Assembly: GCF_003947415.1 (NCBI RefSeq)
Contig: NZ_QHKL01000004.1
Span: forward strand, 186,001-250,000
DNA: 64,000 bases
Direction: 5' to 3'
DNA from: Amycolatopsis sp. WAC 01376
Lineage (GTDB): Bacteria; Actinomycetota; Actinomycetes; Mycobacteriales; Pseudonocardiaceae
Positions 14,901 through 23,866 of this stretch are shown here, piece by piece; position 1 is the stretch's first letter, and each line of letters opens with the position of its first letter. Made by a program: the position numbers and the translations under genes. A model generated the notes under the pieces. The model saw only the letters and a program-made list of their open reading frames with translations. It made no database searches and was not told the DNA's origin.

Positions 14901-15926
14901 CTACGAAAGGGACTCCGCGACCTTCGTGAGCGTGGCGGCATCGCCCCGCAGCAGCAGCGTGGTCACCACGGTCTCCTCCCAGGCGGCGAGTTCGTCGCGG
15001 ATCTTCTCCGCCGGCCCGATCAGCGAGGTGTCCTCCACGAGCGACGTCGGGATCGCGGCGGTCGCCTCGTCCTTGCGGCCTGCCAGGTACAGCTCCTGGA
15101 CCTTGTCCGCGACGTCCTCGTACCCCATCCTGGCGAAGACGTCGTGGTGGAAGTTGACCGATTTCGCGCCCATGCCACCGATGTACAGCGCGAGCGACGG
15201 TTTGATCCAGCTCGCGGCCTCCTCGACGTCGTCGTGGACGAGCACCGGGACGGACGCGGCGACCTCGAAATCGTCGAAACCGTGCCGGGCACCGGGGCGC
15301 GAGAAGCCTTCCTGCAGCGCCGCCCGGTAGAAGCCGTCGCTCTTGGGCGAGAAGAAAAGCGGGAGCCAGCCGTCACAGATCTCCGCCGACAGCGCCACGT
15401 TCTTCGGCCCCTCGGCCGCGAGGAAGATCGGGATCTCCTTGCGGAACGGGTGCACTGTGGACTTGAGCGGTTTGCCGAGCCCGGTCCCGCCTTGCAGCGG
15501 CAACTGGAAGTGCTGCCCGTCGTGGGTCACCGGCGCCTCGCGCGCGACGACCTTCCGCACGATGTCGACGTACTCGCGGGTGCGGGCCAGCGGCTTCGGA
15601 TACGGCTGCCCGTACCAGCCTTCGACCACCTGCGGCCCGGACGCACCGAGCCCGAGCACGAACCGGCCGCCGGACAGGTGGTCCAAGGTCAGCGCGTGCA
15701 TGGCCGTCGCGGTCGGGGTGCGCGCCGACATCTGGACGATGTTGGTGCCGAGCTTGATCCGGCTGGTCGACGCGCCCCACCAGGCGAGCGGGGTGAACGC
15801 GTCCGAGCCGTAGCCCTCGGCGGTCCACACGGAATCGAAGCCGAGCTCTTCGGCCCGCAAGACCGCCTCCAGCGCGCCCTCTGGCGGGCCGGAGGACCAG
15901 TAACCGAGGTGGTAACCCAGCTTCAT
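14901..15926 (-). CDS. LLM-class F420-dependent oxidoreductase
   Basis: 341 residues: start MKLGYHLGYWSSGPPEGALE, then GFDSVWTAEGYGSDAFTPLA, LGTNIVQMSARTPTATAMHA and GGRFVLGLGASGPQVVEGWY, a strong match to actinobacterial F420-dependent luciferase-like enzymes. The substrate is not predictable. It is followed by a 24-bp hairpin and preceded by another palindromic repeat (16001-16049), so it is probably transcribed alone or from the MpaB-type gene upstream on the same strand. Confidence 0.85.
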   Translation of the reverse strand: MKLGYHLGYWSSGPPEGALEAVLRAEELGFDSVWTAEGYGSDAFTPLAWWGASTSRIKLGTNIVQMSARTPTATAMHALTLDHLSGGRFVLGLGASGPQVVEGWYGQPYPKPLARTREYVDIVRKVVAREAPVTHDGQHFQLPLQGGTGLGKPLKSTVHPFRKEIPIFLAAEGPKNVALSAEICDGWLPLFFSPKSDGFYRAALQEGFSRPGARHGFDDFEVAASVPVLVHDDVEEAASWIKPSLALYIGGMGAKSVNFHHDVFARMGYEDVADKVQELYLAGRKDEATAAIPTSLVEDTSLIGPAEKIRDELAAWEETVVTTLLLRGDAATLTKVAESLS

Positions 15927-16000
15927 CGAGGCTCCTAGTCAGTGTCCGTACTTGCGGGAAGGAGTGGTCGTGAGTGGCTCTTGTCGGGCTCCAGGCAGGT

Positions 16001-16049
16001 CCCCAATGTGGCATTGGAGACGCTCAGTGTCCCCAATGCCACATTGGGG
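16001..16049. repeat. Intergenic inverted repeat (ccccaatgtggcattgg)
   Basis: Perfect 17-bp arms 16001-16017 and 16033-16049. It is located between the MpaB-type gene end and the LLM gene start, with a ggtcgtgagtgg stretch (partial repeat-element core) at 15966-15977. Possible terminator or repeat-element relic. Confidence 0.6.
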
Positions 16050-16095
16050 GCATCGGACCGCGGCGGCGCGAGCCGGGCTTCATCGAGGCTCCTCG

Positions 16096-17016
16096 TCAGA
16101 CGTTCGGTGAGTAGTGCTCGGGTTTGCCCCGCTCCGAAAGCGGTGGAAGGTTCCTCGCGGGAGTCTCGACCAACGGCGCGTCCGGGGCCAGTTCGCCACG
16201 CTCCCGGCGCCAGCCCGCCCTGGCACGCGGGTGGTAGCGGCGGTCTCGCGGAACCAGCTTGAACGCGGCGTTGATCAGCTTCCCGACACGGCGATGCCGC
16301 CGCTCGTCACGTTCGGTCCAGGTGTAGCCGAGCCGCTCGCGGATCGGCGGGTCGTACAGCCCGACCGTCAGCCAGACGAAGTTCCGCGCCACTTGCCCGC
16401 GCACGAGCTTCCACGCGAAATCCGGCAGCCACGGCAGGAAATGCGGCTTCGGGAGATCCTTGATGTCGAGGACGTCGCGCGTCGCCTTGTTGTCCTCCAG
16501 GACGTCCTCGCACATGCGCTTCCAGTACAGCTGGAAGTCGTCCCACGACTCCGGCACCGGGCGCATGCTCATGCCGTACATCTCGTACCACTGGACGTGC
16601 TCGTCGAACAGCTTCCGCTTCTCGGTCTCGCCGATCCCGCCGCAGAAGTTGTCGGCGATGAGGATCGCGCTCACGAAGAACGTCGAATGCGCCCAGTAGA
16701 AGGTGTCCGGGTTGAGCGCGTGATAGCGCCGCCCGTGTTTGTCGACGCCCTTGATCCGATCGTGGTAGCCGCGCACCTCCAACGCGGTCTGCTGTGCGCG
16801 CGGACCGTCGTAGATCACTCCCCCGATCGGGTACAGCGAGCGGAACAGCCGTTGCCAGCGCTCCTCGAAGAACCGCGAATGCTCCTCGACGCCCGCGCCC
16901 AGCTCGGGATGCATGTTCTGCATGGATCCGGCCCAGAGCGCGATGAGCAGCCCACGCCAGTCGCCGAAGTACTTCCAGGTCAGCGAATCCGGTCCGAGCG
17001 GCCGCGGTGGTGTCAT
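16096..17016 (-). CDS. MpaB/Lcp-like oxygenase family protein (DUF2236)
   Basis: 306 residues with the DUF2236 layout: SLTWKYFGDWRGLLIALWAG at the start, MHPELGAGVEEHS, RVRGYHD-type helix VRGYHDRIKGVDKHGRRYHA, and NPDTFYWAHSTFF with the histidine-rich helices that hold a b-type haem in MpaB/Lcp relatives. Related proteins carry out oxidative cleavage or are of unknown function. Divergent from a TetR gene across a 90-bp region with two palindromes, so that regulator probably controls it. The Tat or Sec signal seen in Lcp enzymes is absent. Confidence 0.75.
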   Translation of the reverse strand: MTPPRPLGPDSLTWKYFGDWRGLLIALWAGSMQNMHPELGAGVEEHSRFFEERWQRLFRSLYPIGGVIYDGPRAQQTALEVRGYHDRIKGVDKHGRRYHALNPDTFYWAHSTFFVSAILIADNFCGGIGETEKRKLFDEHVQWYEMYGMSMRPVPESWDDFQLYWKRMCEDVLEDNKATRDVLDIKDLPKPHFLPWLPDFAWKLVRGQVARNFVWLTVGLYDPPIRERLGYTWTERDERRHRRVGKLINAAFKLVPRDRRYHPRARAGWRRERGELAPDAPLVETPARNLPPLSERGKPEHYSPNV

Positions 17017-17044
17017 CCCCGGTCTCCTCACTGAGCTGGTTATA

Positions 17045-17092
17045 TTGACCACAACTGTTGTCAGGTTAAAGTTGACAACGGCCGTAGTCAAC
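17045..17092. promoter_or_regulatory. Two operator-like palindromes between MpaB-type and TetR genes
   Basis: Site one centres on acaactgttgt (17051-17061); site two is gttgac...gtcaac (17071-17092). Both contain GTTGac-type half-sites, and TTGACA at 17072 can serve as a -35 for the TetR gene. Likely binding sites of the adjacent TetR. Confidence 0.55.
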
Positions 17093-17106
17093 AAGAGGAG
17101 CCGATC

Positions 17107-17700
17107 ATGGCCGGCCGGAGCTGGGCAGGCACGACCCTGGACGACCGCAAGGCCGCGCGACGGGAACAACTCGTCGACGCGGGCCTCGACCTGCTCGGCA
17201 CCCAGGGCAGCGCCGGGGTGAGCGTCCGCGCGGTGTGCCGCCACGCCAAGCTGACGGAGCGGTACTTCTACGAGAGCTTCACCGACCGCGAAGAACTGGT
17301 CGTCGCGGTGTACGAGCACATCGGCGAGCAGGCGCGGCAGGCGCTCGTCGACGCCGTCAGCGACACGGCCGAACCCGCCGAACGGGCGAAGGCCGCCGTC
17401 CGCGCCTTCGTCGAATTGATGCTCGACGATCCGCGCAAAGGCCGCGTGCTCCTGCTCGCGCCGATCACCGATCCCGCGCTGACCACACGCGGGATCGCGC
17501 TCCTCCCCTCCTTCGCCGAACTGGTCAGCGGGCAGCTGTCCCACGGTGACGCGGCCGACCGGCAGATGACGTCGATCGGGCTGGTCGGCGCGCTGAGCAA
17601 CGTGTTCATCGCCTACCTCGACGGCTCGCTCAAGGTGAGCCGTGAGCGCCTGATCGACCACTGCGTCCGCCTCGTGCTCGGCGCCGACCGTCAGCCCTGA
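17107..17700 (+). CDS. TetR-family transcriptional regulator
   Basis: 197 residues. The N-terminal helix-turn-helix reads RREQLVDAGLDLLGTQGSAG, VSVRAVCRHAKLTERYFYES, FTDREELVVAVYEHI, classic TetR. The C-terminal ligand domain is poorly conserved. The ATG at 17107 follows an AAGAGGAG site. Divergently placed against the MpaB-type oxygenase gene, which it probably represses along with itself. Its 3' end overlaps the convergent dmpG-like gene by 10 bases. Confidence 0.9.
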   Translation: MAGRSWAGTTLDDRKAARREQLVDAGLDLLGTQGSAGVSVRAVCRHAKLTERYFYESFTDREELVVAVYEHIGEQARQALVDAVSDTAEPAERAKAAVRAFVELMLDDPRKGRVLLLAPITDPALTTRGIALLPSFAELVSGQLSHGDAADRQMTSIGLVGALSNVFIAYLDGSLKVSRERLIDHCVRLVLGADRQP

Positions 17701-18725
17701 CCGCGTTCGGCGACCAGCTGCAGGGCGATGTCGATGATCATGTCCTCTTGACCGCCCACGTATTTCGCGGCGCCGACGCGGTAGAGGATTTCGTGCGCAG
17801 GGACGTCGTAGCGCTCGGCGGCGCGCTCCGCGTGCAGGAGGAAACTCGAATACACCCCGGCGAATCCCTGCACGATCGACGAGCGGTCCATCACCGGGAG
17901 CCGCGTGATGTAGGGCTTCACGACGTTTTCGGCCGCGTCCATCAGCACGTCCTTGTCGACGCCCGTCCGGATCCCGAGCCGCTCGAAGGTCGCCGCGAGG
18001 ACCTCGGTCGGCGAGTTGCCCGCGCCCGCGCCGAGCGCCACGAGCGAACCGTCGATCTGCCGCGCACCCGCCCGGTAGGCGAGGACCGAGTTCGCGACGC
18101 CGAAGCTCAGGTTCTGGTGTCCGTGATAGCCGACCTGCGCCTCGTCCCCGAGTTCCGCCACCAGCGCGGCGACGCGGTCACCCGCGTCCTCCAGGATCAG
18201 CGCCCCTGCGGAGTCGACGACATAGACGCACTGGCATCCGGCGTCGACCATGATCCGGCCCTGTTTCGCCAGCGCCTCAGGCGTGGACATATGGGACAGC
18301 ATCAGGAATCCGACCGTTTCCAGCCCGAGTTCGCGCGCCGCGCCGAAATGCTGGACGGACACGTCGGCCTCGGTGCAATGGGTGGCGATCCGGACCGCGC
18401 CCGCGCCGAGGTCGGCGGCCACCCGCAGGTCGCCGACCGTGCCGAGGCCGGGCAGCAGCAGCACCGCGATCTTCGCGTGCCGTGCCTCGTTGACCGCCGC
18501 GGCGATCAGCTTCCGTTCGTCCACAAGGGAAAAGCCGTAGTTGAACGTCGAGCCGCCGAGGCCGTCGCCGTGGCTGACCTCGATCAGCGAGACTCCTGCG
18601 TCGTCCAATGCCCGGACGGTGTCGCGCACGTTCTTCTCGGTGAACTGATGCGCCATCGCGTGGCTGCCGTCGCGCAGGCTCGTGTCGACCAGCCGGACCT
18701 CCCGGCTCACGTCGTCCCAGCTCAT
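17691..18725 (-). CDS. dmpG: 4-hydroxy-2-oxovalerate aldolase
   Basis: 344 residues of the HMGL-like DmpG/HsaF family: VRLVDTSLRDGSHAMAHQFT near 10 (metal-binding Asp), IEVSHGDGLGGSTFNYGFS, YVVDSAGAL, and YHGHQNLSFGVANS with the two metal-ligand histidines near 200. It cleaves 4-hydroxy-2-oxoacids to pyruvate and an aldehyde that is channelled to the partner dehydrogenase. The start overlaps the dehydrogenase stop by four bases. The pair belongs to meta-cleavage or steroid side-ring degradation. The hydratase usually found beside it is not in the window. Confidence 0.92.
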   Translation of the reverse strand: MSWDDVSREVRLVDTSLRDGSHAMAHQFTEKNVRDTVRALDDAGVSLIEVSHGDGLGGSTFNYGFSLVDERKLIAAAVNEARHAKIAVLLLPGLGTVGDLRVAADLGAGAVRIATHCTEADVSVQHFGAARELGLETVGFLMLSHMSTPEALAKQGRIMVDAGCQCVYVVDSAGALILEDAGDRVAALVAELGDEAQVGYHGHQNLSFGVANSVLAYRAGARQIDGSLVALGAGAGNSPTEVLAATFERLGIRTGVDKDVLMDAAENVVKPYITRLPVMDRSSIVQGFAGVYSSFLLHAERAAERYDVPAHEILYRVGAAKYVGGQEDMIIDIALQLVAERGQG

Positions 18726-19624
18726 GCCGCCACCTCCTGAGTGGCCAGAAGGTCTCCGACACGGGCGGCCGCGGCCGTCATGATGTCGAGGTTCCCGGCG
18801 TATTTCGGCAGGAAGTCCCCGTTCCCCGCGACTTCGAGGAACACCGCGACCCGCGCCTGCCCGCTCCAGCCCGGCCGCGGAGGGTCGTATTGGGGATCCG
18901 CCTTGAGCGTGTAACCCGGCACGTAACCCTGGACGGTCTCGACCATGCGGTGAATGGATTCGCTCACCGCGTCGAAGTCCGCGTCCGGGTCGATCGCGCA
19001 GAACACCGTGTCACGCATGATCATCGGCGGTTCGACCGGATTGATGATGATGATCGCCTTGCCGCGGCTCGCTCCCCCGACGAGTTCGATCCCGCGTGCC
19101 GTCGTCGCGGTGAACTCGTCGATGTTCGCCCGGGTGCCCGGCCCGGCCGAACGCGACGAGACCGACGCGACGATCTCGGCGTAGGGCACCGGCGTCACCC
19201 GCGACACCGCGTGCACGATCGGGATCGTGGCCTGGCCGCCGCAGGTGATGAGGTTGACGTTCGGCACGTCCAGCCGTTCGGGCAGGCCCACGGCCGGGCA
19301 GGTGAACGGGCCGACCGCGGCCGGGGTCAGGTCGATCGCGCGGATCCCGGCGGTCGCGTAGCGCGGCGCGTTGGCCAGATGCGCCTTCGCCGAAGTCGCT
19401 TCGAACACCAGGTCCGGCAGTTCGTCGCGCGACAGTAGCCAGTCGACGCCGCCGGCGGAGGTCTCCAGCCCCAGTTCGGCGGCCTTGGCCAGCCCGTCCG
19501 AGTCCGGGTCCACGCCGACCATGTACCGCACCTCGACGTGTTCGCTGCGCCTGAGCTTCGCGAGCAGATCGGTGCCGATGTTCCCGGGACCGACGATCGC
19601 GGCCACCGCTTTCCGTTGCGCCAT
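18722..19624 (-). CDS. dmpF: Acetaldehyde dehydrogenase (acylating)
   Basis: 300 residues. NAD-binding VAAIVGPGNIGTDLLAKL at the N-terminus, FEATSAKAH, the catalytic cysteine in LITCGGQATIPIVHAV near 130, and the DmpF-type C-terminus PPRPGWSGQARVAVFLEVAG. It converts the aldehyde released by the aldolase to acyl-CoA, forming a channelling complex with DmpG. First gene of the two-gene operon, divergent from an IclR gene with starts only 41 bp apart, which suggests direct regulation. Confidence 0.92.
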   Translation of the reverse strand: MAQRKAVAAIVGPGNIGTDLLAKLRRSEHVEVRYMVGVDPDSDGLAKAAELGLETSAGGVDWLLSRDELPDLVFEATSAKAHLANAPRYATAGIRAIDLTPAAVGPFTCPAVGLPERLDVPNVNLITCGGQATIPIVHAVSRVTPVPYAEIVASVSSRSAGPGTRANIDEFTATTARGIELVGGASRGKAIIIINPVEPPMIMRDTVFCAIDPDADFDAVSESIHRMVETVQGYVPGYTLKADPQYDPPRPGWSGQARVAVFLEVAGNGDFLPKYAGNLDIMTAAAARVGDLLATQEVAA

Positions 19625-19665
19625 GTCAGGTGACGCTCCCCGAGCGGATAGGGCACACTCAACCC

Positions 19666-20433
19666 ATGCGTGCCGCTGGGCGGAACGACGACCCGGAACG
19701 AACCGGAGCGGACGGCCTCGTCGCCGCCCGGATCTCCGCGCTGCTCTCGGCCTTCCGTCCCGGCGACGACGCGCTCGGCGTTTCCGAACTGGCGCGGCGG
19801 ACCGGACTGGCGAAGTCGACCGTCCACCGGCTCACCGGTCATCTGGTCGCGACCGGTCTGCTCGAACGCGAGGAAGCGACTCTGCGGCTCGGGCTGAAAC
19901 TGTTCGAGATAGGCCAGCTCGCGGTGCGGCGCCGTGGACTGGTCGAGGCGGCGCGGCCGTATCTGGCCGATCTCCGCGAGGCGACCAGGAACACCGTGCA
20001 TCTGGCGGTCCTGGAAGGCACCGAGGTCGTCTATCTCGACATCCTGCGGGGGCCCGACGCGCCGTCACTGCCGTCCCGGATCGGCGGCCGGTTTCCCGCG
20101 CACGCCACCGGCGTCGGCAAGGCGATCCTCGCGTTCTCCCCGGATTCCGTGGTGACACAAGTGATCGACGCCGGGTTGCCGCGTGTCAGCGTGCGGACGA
20201 TCACCGCCGCCGGCCTGCTTCGCCGTCAGCTCGCCAAAATCCATGGCGAAGGAATCGCCTTCGAACGCGAGGAATCCGGCGTCGGTGTCGTCTGCGCGGC
20301 GAGCCCGCTGCTCGACGCGCAAGGGGTGGCGGTGGCGGCGTTGTCGATCTCCGGCTGGGCGAATCGCATGCACACCAACCGGGTCGCGCCCGCGGTGCGG
20401 ACCGCCGCTTTGGCGTTGTCGCGCACGCTCTGA
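19666..20433 (+). CDS. IclR-family transcriptional regulator
   Basis: 255 residues from ATG 19666; a GTG at 19630 would add 12 residues and almost touch the divergent dmpF start, so the shorter form is preferred. N-terminal winged helix: LGVSELARRTGLAKSTVHRL near 45-65. Effector domain: FPAHATGVGKAILAFSP and GEGIAFEREESGVGVVCAAS, with the IclR hallmark TGVGKA. Its position suggests control of dmpF-dmpG by an intermediate of the pathway. Confidence 0.9.
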   Translation: MRAAGRNDDPERTGADGLVAARISALLSAFRPGDDALGVSELARRTGLAKSTVHRLTGHLVATGLLEREEATLRLGLKLFEIGQLAVRRRGLVEAARPYLADLREATRNTVHLAVLEGTEVVYLDILRGPDAPSLPSRIGGRFPAHATGVGKAILAFSPDSVVTQVIDAGLPRVSVRTITAAGLLRRQLAKIHGEGIAFEREESGVGVVCAASPLLDAQGVAVAALSISGWANRMHTNRVAPAVRTAALALSRTL

Positions 20434-20436
20434 CGG

Positions 20437-21540
20437 CTACGCGACGAGCCCTCGCCGGACCAGTTCCGGCCGCACGCCTTCACCGAACCAGTACGCCTCC
20501 TCCAGATGCGGGTAACCGGAGAGGACGAACTCCTCGATGCCGTGCGCGTGGTACTCCTCGATGAGGTCGGCGACCTCATCGTGGCTGCCGACGAGGGCGG
20601 TGCCCGCGCCGCCGCGCACCAGACCGATCCCGGCCCACAGGTTCGGGTGGATCTCCAGACCGCGGACGCCGCCGCCGGTCTGCCCGCCGTGCAGTGCCGC
20701 CATCCGCTGCTGGCCGACTGATTCGCTGGCGGACAACTGTTTCTGCGTATGGGCGATCCGTTCGGGATCGATCGCCTCAAGCAGTTTTTCCGCCTCCGCC
20801 CAGGCTTCCGCCGCCGTGTCACGGGAAAGGGTGTGCAGCCGGATGCCGAACCGGACCTTCCGTCCCTGGTCCTCGGCGAGTTCGCGGACCTTGGCGATCT
20901 TTTCCGCGACCTGCGCGGGCGGCTCACCCCAGGTCAGGTAGACGTCGGCGTGCCTCGCCGCGATCGGGAGCGCGGCCGCGGAGGAGCCGCCGAAGTAGAT
21001 CGGCGGCACCGGATCGGGTGCCGCCCGAGTGGTCGCGCCTTCGACCTTGAGATGTTCGCCCTCGTAGTCGAACGGCTTGCCGCTCCACACGCCGCGCACG
21101 ATCTCGAGGAACTCGCCGGTGCGCGCGTACCGCTGGTCGTGATCGTGCCAGTCACCGAAACGGCGCTGTTCGACCGCGTCGCCGCCGGTGACGACGTTGA
21201 GCAGCACACGTCCTCGCGAGATCCGCTGGAACGTTCCGGCCATCTGCGCGGCCAGCGTCGGCGAGACCGTCCCTGGCCGGAACGCGACGAGGAACTTGAG
21301 GGTGCTCGTCTCGCGGATGAGCGCGGCCGTGGTCAGCCACGCGTCCTCGCACCAGGTCCCGGTCGGCGTCAGCACGCCTTCGAAACCGTTGGCCTCGGCG
21401 GCGCGGGCGACTTGCGCGAGGTAATCGAGGCTCGGCTCGCGGGCGGCGGACGCCCCGGCGGCGCGGCTGGCGTGGAAGTGCTCCACGATCGTGCGGCCGT
21501 CACCGGTGGTGGGCAGGAACCAATGCAGCTTGAGCGTCAC
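20437..21540 (-). CDS. ssuD: SsuD-like FMNH2-dependent alkanesulfonate monooxygenase
   Basis: 367 residues (GTG start). LKLHWFLPTTGDGRTIVEHF at the start, ANGFEGVLTPTGTWCEDAWL, FLVAFRPGTVSPTLAAQMAG, GRVLLNVVTGGDAVEQRRFG and YFGGSSAAA are typical of SsuD. It would oxidise alkanesulfonates to aldehyde and sulfite with reduced FMN from a partner reductase. No ssuABC transporter or ssuE reductase adjoins it. Bases 21541-21629 upstream hold no recognisable operator. Confidence 0.85.
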   Translation of the reverse strand: MTLKLHWFLPTTGDGRTIVEHFHASRAAGASAAREPSLDYLAQVARAAEANGFEGVLTPTGTWCEDAWLTTAALIRETSTLKFLVAFRPGTVSPTLAAQMAGTFQRISRGRVLLNVVTGGDAVEQRRFGDWHDHDQRYARTGEFLEIVRGVWSGKPFDYEGEHLKVEGATTRAAPDPVPPIYFGGSSAAALPIAARHADVYLTWGEPPAQVAEKIAKVRELAEDQGRKVRFGIRLHTLSRDTAAEAWAEAEKLLEAIDPERIAHTQKQLSASESVGQQRMAALHGGQTGGGVRGLEIHPNLWAGIGLVRGGAGTALVGSHDEVADLIEEYHAHGIEEFVLSGYPHLEEAYWFGEGVRPELVRRGLVA

Positions 21541-21629
21541 GGTTCCGAGCTTCGGCCTCCGGAGCCGGGCCGGTCAAACAGCGAGCCTCGCGTCCCGCGA
21601 TCTGGACGCGTTTAGTCCTCTGAATGCGG

Positions 21630-22340
21630 TCAGCCGCCGAACATCAGCCGCCATTCCTCCAGCGACTTGGGCCGGTACACGAAGTTCGTGTCCTTCACCC
21701 GCGATAGGTTCGCCGACGGCTCGGCGGAGTACTGGTGACCCGGATAGACGACCGGATCCCCGTCCAGCCCGGCCAGCCATTGCAGGCTCCGGTAGATCGC
21801 CTCCGCGTCACCGCCGGGGAAATCGGTCCGGCCGCAACCTTCGAGGAACAGCGTGTCGCCGGAGACGAGCCGCCCGTCGACCAGGAAGCACTGACTGCCG
21901 GGCGTGTGCCCCGGCGTGTGCAGCAGCCGGATCGGCACCGCGCCGACCTGCAGCACGTCGTCGTGGTCGTGCGAGCGCAGATCGGTTTCCGAAACGCCGG
22001 TGATCCTGCGGACCCATTCGGCTTCGGCGGTGTTGACGTGGATCGGCACCTGGACGCGCTCCAGCAGCTCCGCGATCCCTGGCAGCGAGAAGCCCATCAT
22101 CTCGCCGCCGACGTGGTCGGGGTGGTGATGCGTCGCGAGTACGCCGGTCAGCCGCATGCCGTCGGCCTCCAGCAGGTCGAGCAGATCGCCGACGGCGTAC
22201 GCCGGGTCGACGATGACGGCCTCGTTCGTCTCCCGGTCGCCGATCAGATAGGCGAAGTTGAGCATCTGCGTCGCGACCGGGTCCCCCACCGCGAAGTCGC
22301 GGCCCGCGAGCAATTGCCGGAAGTACAGCCTGTCAACCAT
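21630..22340 (-). CDS. MBL-fold metallo-hydrolase (glyoxalase II / persulfide dioxygenase-like)
   Basis: 236 residues with the full metal site: THHHPDHVGGE near 70 (HxHxDH), LLHTPGHTPGSQ near 140, SGDTLFLEGCGRTDF near 165, and YPGHQY near 205. GCGRTDF is seen in ETHE1-type persulfide dioxygenases as well as in related hydrolases, so either activity is possible. It lies directly upstream of the ssuD-like gene on the same strand but 89 bp away. A link to sulfur metabolism is only inference. Confidence 0.85.
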   Translation of the reverse strand: MVDRLYFRQLLAGRDFAVGDPVATQMLNFAYLIGDRETNEAVIVDPAYAVGDLLDLLEADGMRLTGVLATHHHPDHVGGEMMGFSLPGIAELLERVQVPIHVNTAEAEWVRRITGVSETDLRSHDHDDVLQVGAVPIRLLHTPGHTPGSQCFLVDGRLVSGDTLFLEGCGRTDFPGGDAEAIYRSLQWLAGLDGDPVVYPGHQYSAEPSANLSRVKDTNFVYRPKSLEEWRLMFGG

Positions 22341-22357
22341 GCGGACACCTTACGGCG

Positions 22358-22882
22358 CTACTCCCCCGTGGTTCCGTCGGCCAGCTCCCGCAGGATGTCC
22401 AGATGCCCGACGTGCCGCGCCGTTTCCTGGACGACGTGGGCGAGCACCCAGCGGACGGTGAACTCCCCCGACCGGCGCGCCCGGTCGTCCGGCGAGGCCC
22501 CGGCCAGCGACGACTCCGAAAGCGCCCACTCGGCGCGGTACGCCTCGACGACCGAACGCGGGTCGTCGTCCTCGGTCAGGTCCCAGCTCGGATCCGGTGA
22601 GCCTTCCCACAACGAAGGCAGCTCGGCGCCGCCCGCTTCGATCGACAGCCACCAGCGCTCCACGGCGGTCAGATGTTTGAGCAGTCCCAGCGCGCTCATC
22701 CGAGGGGACGCCGTCAGCGGGGTCGCGGCCGCCTGCTCCCTGGTCAGCCCGGCGACCTTGTTCACCGCCGTGGCGCGGAGGAAACGCAGGAAGTCCCACT
22801 GAAGCCCGGCTTCGTCCTCGGCGACCCCCGCCGGCCAGGCTCGCTCCACCGGCTCGGCCGCACTCGAACTCGTGTTCGACAT
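22358..22882 (-). CDS. DinB-family (DUF664) protein
   Basis: 174 residues from ATG 22882. DinB/YfiT-like four-helix fold: TPLTASPRMSALGLLKHLTA with the first metal histidine, VERWWLSIEAGG, and the C-terminal VLAHVVQETARHVGHLDIL supplying two more histidines. Actinobacterial members are often mycothiol-dependent transferases, although this one is not assigned. It is 17 bp upstream of the MBL gene and probably in the same transcript. Confidence 0.85.
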   Translation of the reverse strand: MSNTSSSAAEPVERAWPAGVAEDEAGLQWDFLRFLRATAVNKVAGLTREQAAATPLTASPRMSALGLLKHLTAVERWWLSIEAGGAELPSLWEGSPDPSWDLTEDDDPRSVVEAYRAEWALSESSLAGASPDDRARRSGEFTVRWVLAHVVQETARHVGHLDILRELADGTTGE

Positions 22883-22923
22883 GCGGTCACTGTACACAAA
22901 CGGCGAACTCGCGTGATCGAAGG

Positions 22924-22983
22924 CGTAACTCGCGTGATTGGAGGCGTAACTCGTGAGTTACGCGCCCAATCACGCGAGTTACG
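22924..22983. repeat. Intergenic inverted repeat between divergent genes
   Basis: Perfect 18-bp arms 22924-22941 and 22966-22983 (cgtaactcgcgtgattgg and complement), with a second small palindrome in the loop. It lies between the divergent DinB and EamA-like genes, so it is not a terminator by position and may be a repeat element or a regulatory structure. Confidence 0.6.
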
Positions 22984-23014
22984 TGTGGGCACCGCAGGAC
23001 TAGGCTCGTGGTTC

Positions 23015-23866
23015 ATGTGGTGGGGTTTGGCTTGCGCGTTCTTCGCGGCCTGTGCATATGGCGTCGCTTCGGTGATGCAGGCGATCGCCGCGAAAGCGAC
23101 CTCGGGCACCGAGGACCGCGTCGATCCCCGGCTGCTCGTGCGGGTGTTGCGGCAGTGGAAGTTCGTCGCGGGGCTGGCACTGGACGTGATCGGGTTCGTC
23201 GCCCAGCTCGCCGCCCTGCGCGTGCTGCCCCTGTTCGTGGTCCAGGCGGCGCTGGCGGGAAGCCTCGCCGTGACCGCGGTCGCGGCGAGGACGCTCGGCG
23301 TCCGGTTGGGACGTCGCGAATGGACGGCGGTCGCGGTCGTCTGCGCGGGGCTCGCGTTGCTCGGGATGTCGGCGGAGAGCGAAGGCTCGTCGGCGACCGG
23401 GCTGGGTTTCCGGCTCGTGCTGATCGGCGCGGTGGTGGTGCTCGGCACGGCCGGGATGTTCGCCGGCCGCGCGCCGCGGCGGATCCGGACGCCCGCGCTG
23501 GGCCTGATCGCTGGCCTGTGCTTCGGCGTGGTCGCCCTGTCCGGCCGCGTGCTCACCAGCCTCGCTCCGCTGGATCTGCTGACCGACCCCGCCGTCTACA
23601 CCTTGGCCGTGGCGGGCGCGCTGGCGATGCTGTTCTACGCCACCGCGTTGCAACGCGGCAGTGTCACCACCTCGACCGCGATGATGGTGATCGGCGAGAC
23701 CGTCTTCCCTTCCTTGATCGGGGTTCTCGTCCTCGGCGACACCACGCGACCGGGGTTCGCGGCCGTGGCGGCGGTCGGGTTCGTGCTCGCGGTGTCGGCG
23801 GCGCTGGCGCTGGCCCGCTTCGGCGAGCCCGCGCCGATCGAGCCGGTCAGCGCGCAGCTCGGCTGA
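23015..23866 (+). CDS. DMT/EamA-like membrane transporter
   Basis: 283 residues from ATG 23015, about nine hydrophobic segments: WWGLACAFFAACAYGVASVM first, then FVAGLALDVIGFVAQLAAL and LFVVQAALAGSLAVTAVAA, ending with AVAAVGFVLAVSAALALA. It resembles actinobacterial drug/metabolite-type permeases (EamA-like, DUF-type). The substrate is unknown. A TAGGCT -10-like element ends about ten bases upstream, so the mRNA may be nearly leaderless. The 3' end overlaps the convergent permease gene by 20 bases. Confidence 0.75.
   Translation: MWWGLACAFFAACAYGVASVMQAIAAKATSGTEDRVDPRLLVRVLRQWKFVAGLALDVIGFVAQLAALRVLPLFVVQAALAGSLAVTAVAARTLGVRLGRREWTAVAVVCAGLALLGMSAESEGSSATGLGFRLVLIGAVVVLGTAGMFAGRAPRRIRTPALGLIAGLCFGVVALSGRVLTSLAPLDLLTDPAVYTLAVAGALAMLFYATALQRGSVTTSTAMMVIGETVFPSLIGVLVLGDTTRPGFAAVAAVGFVLAVSAALALARFGEPAPIEPVSAQLG

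Noticed and set aside
21541..21629. Riboswitch or sulfur-responsive leader before the ssuD-like gene
   Set aside because: No recognisable conserved core, long stem or terminator was seen in the 89 bases.
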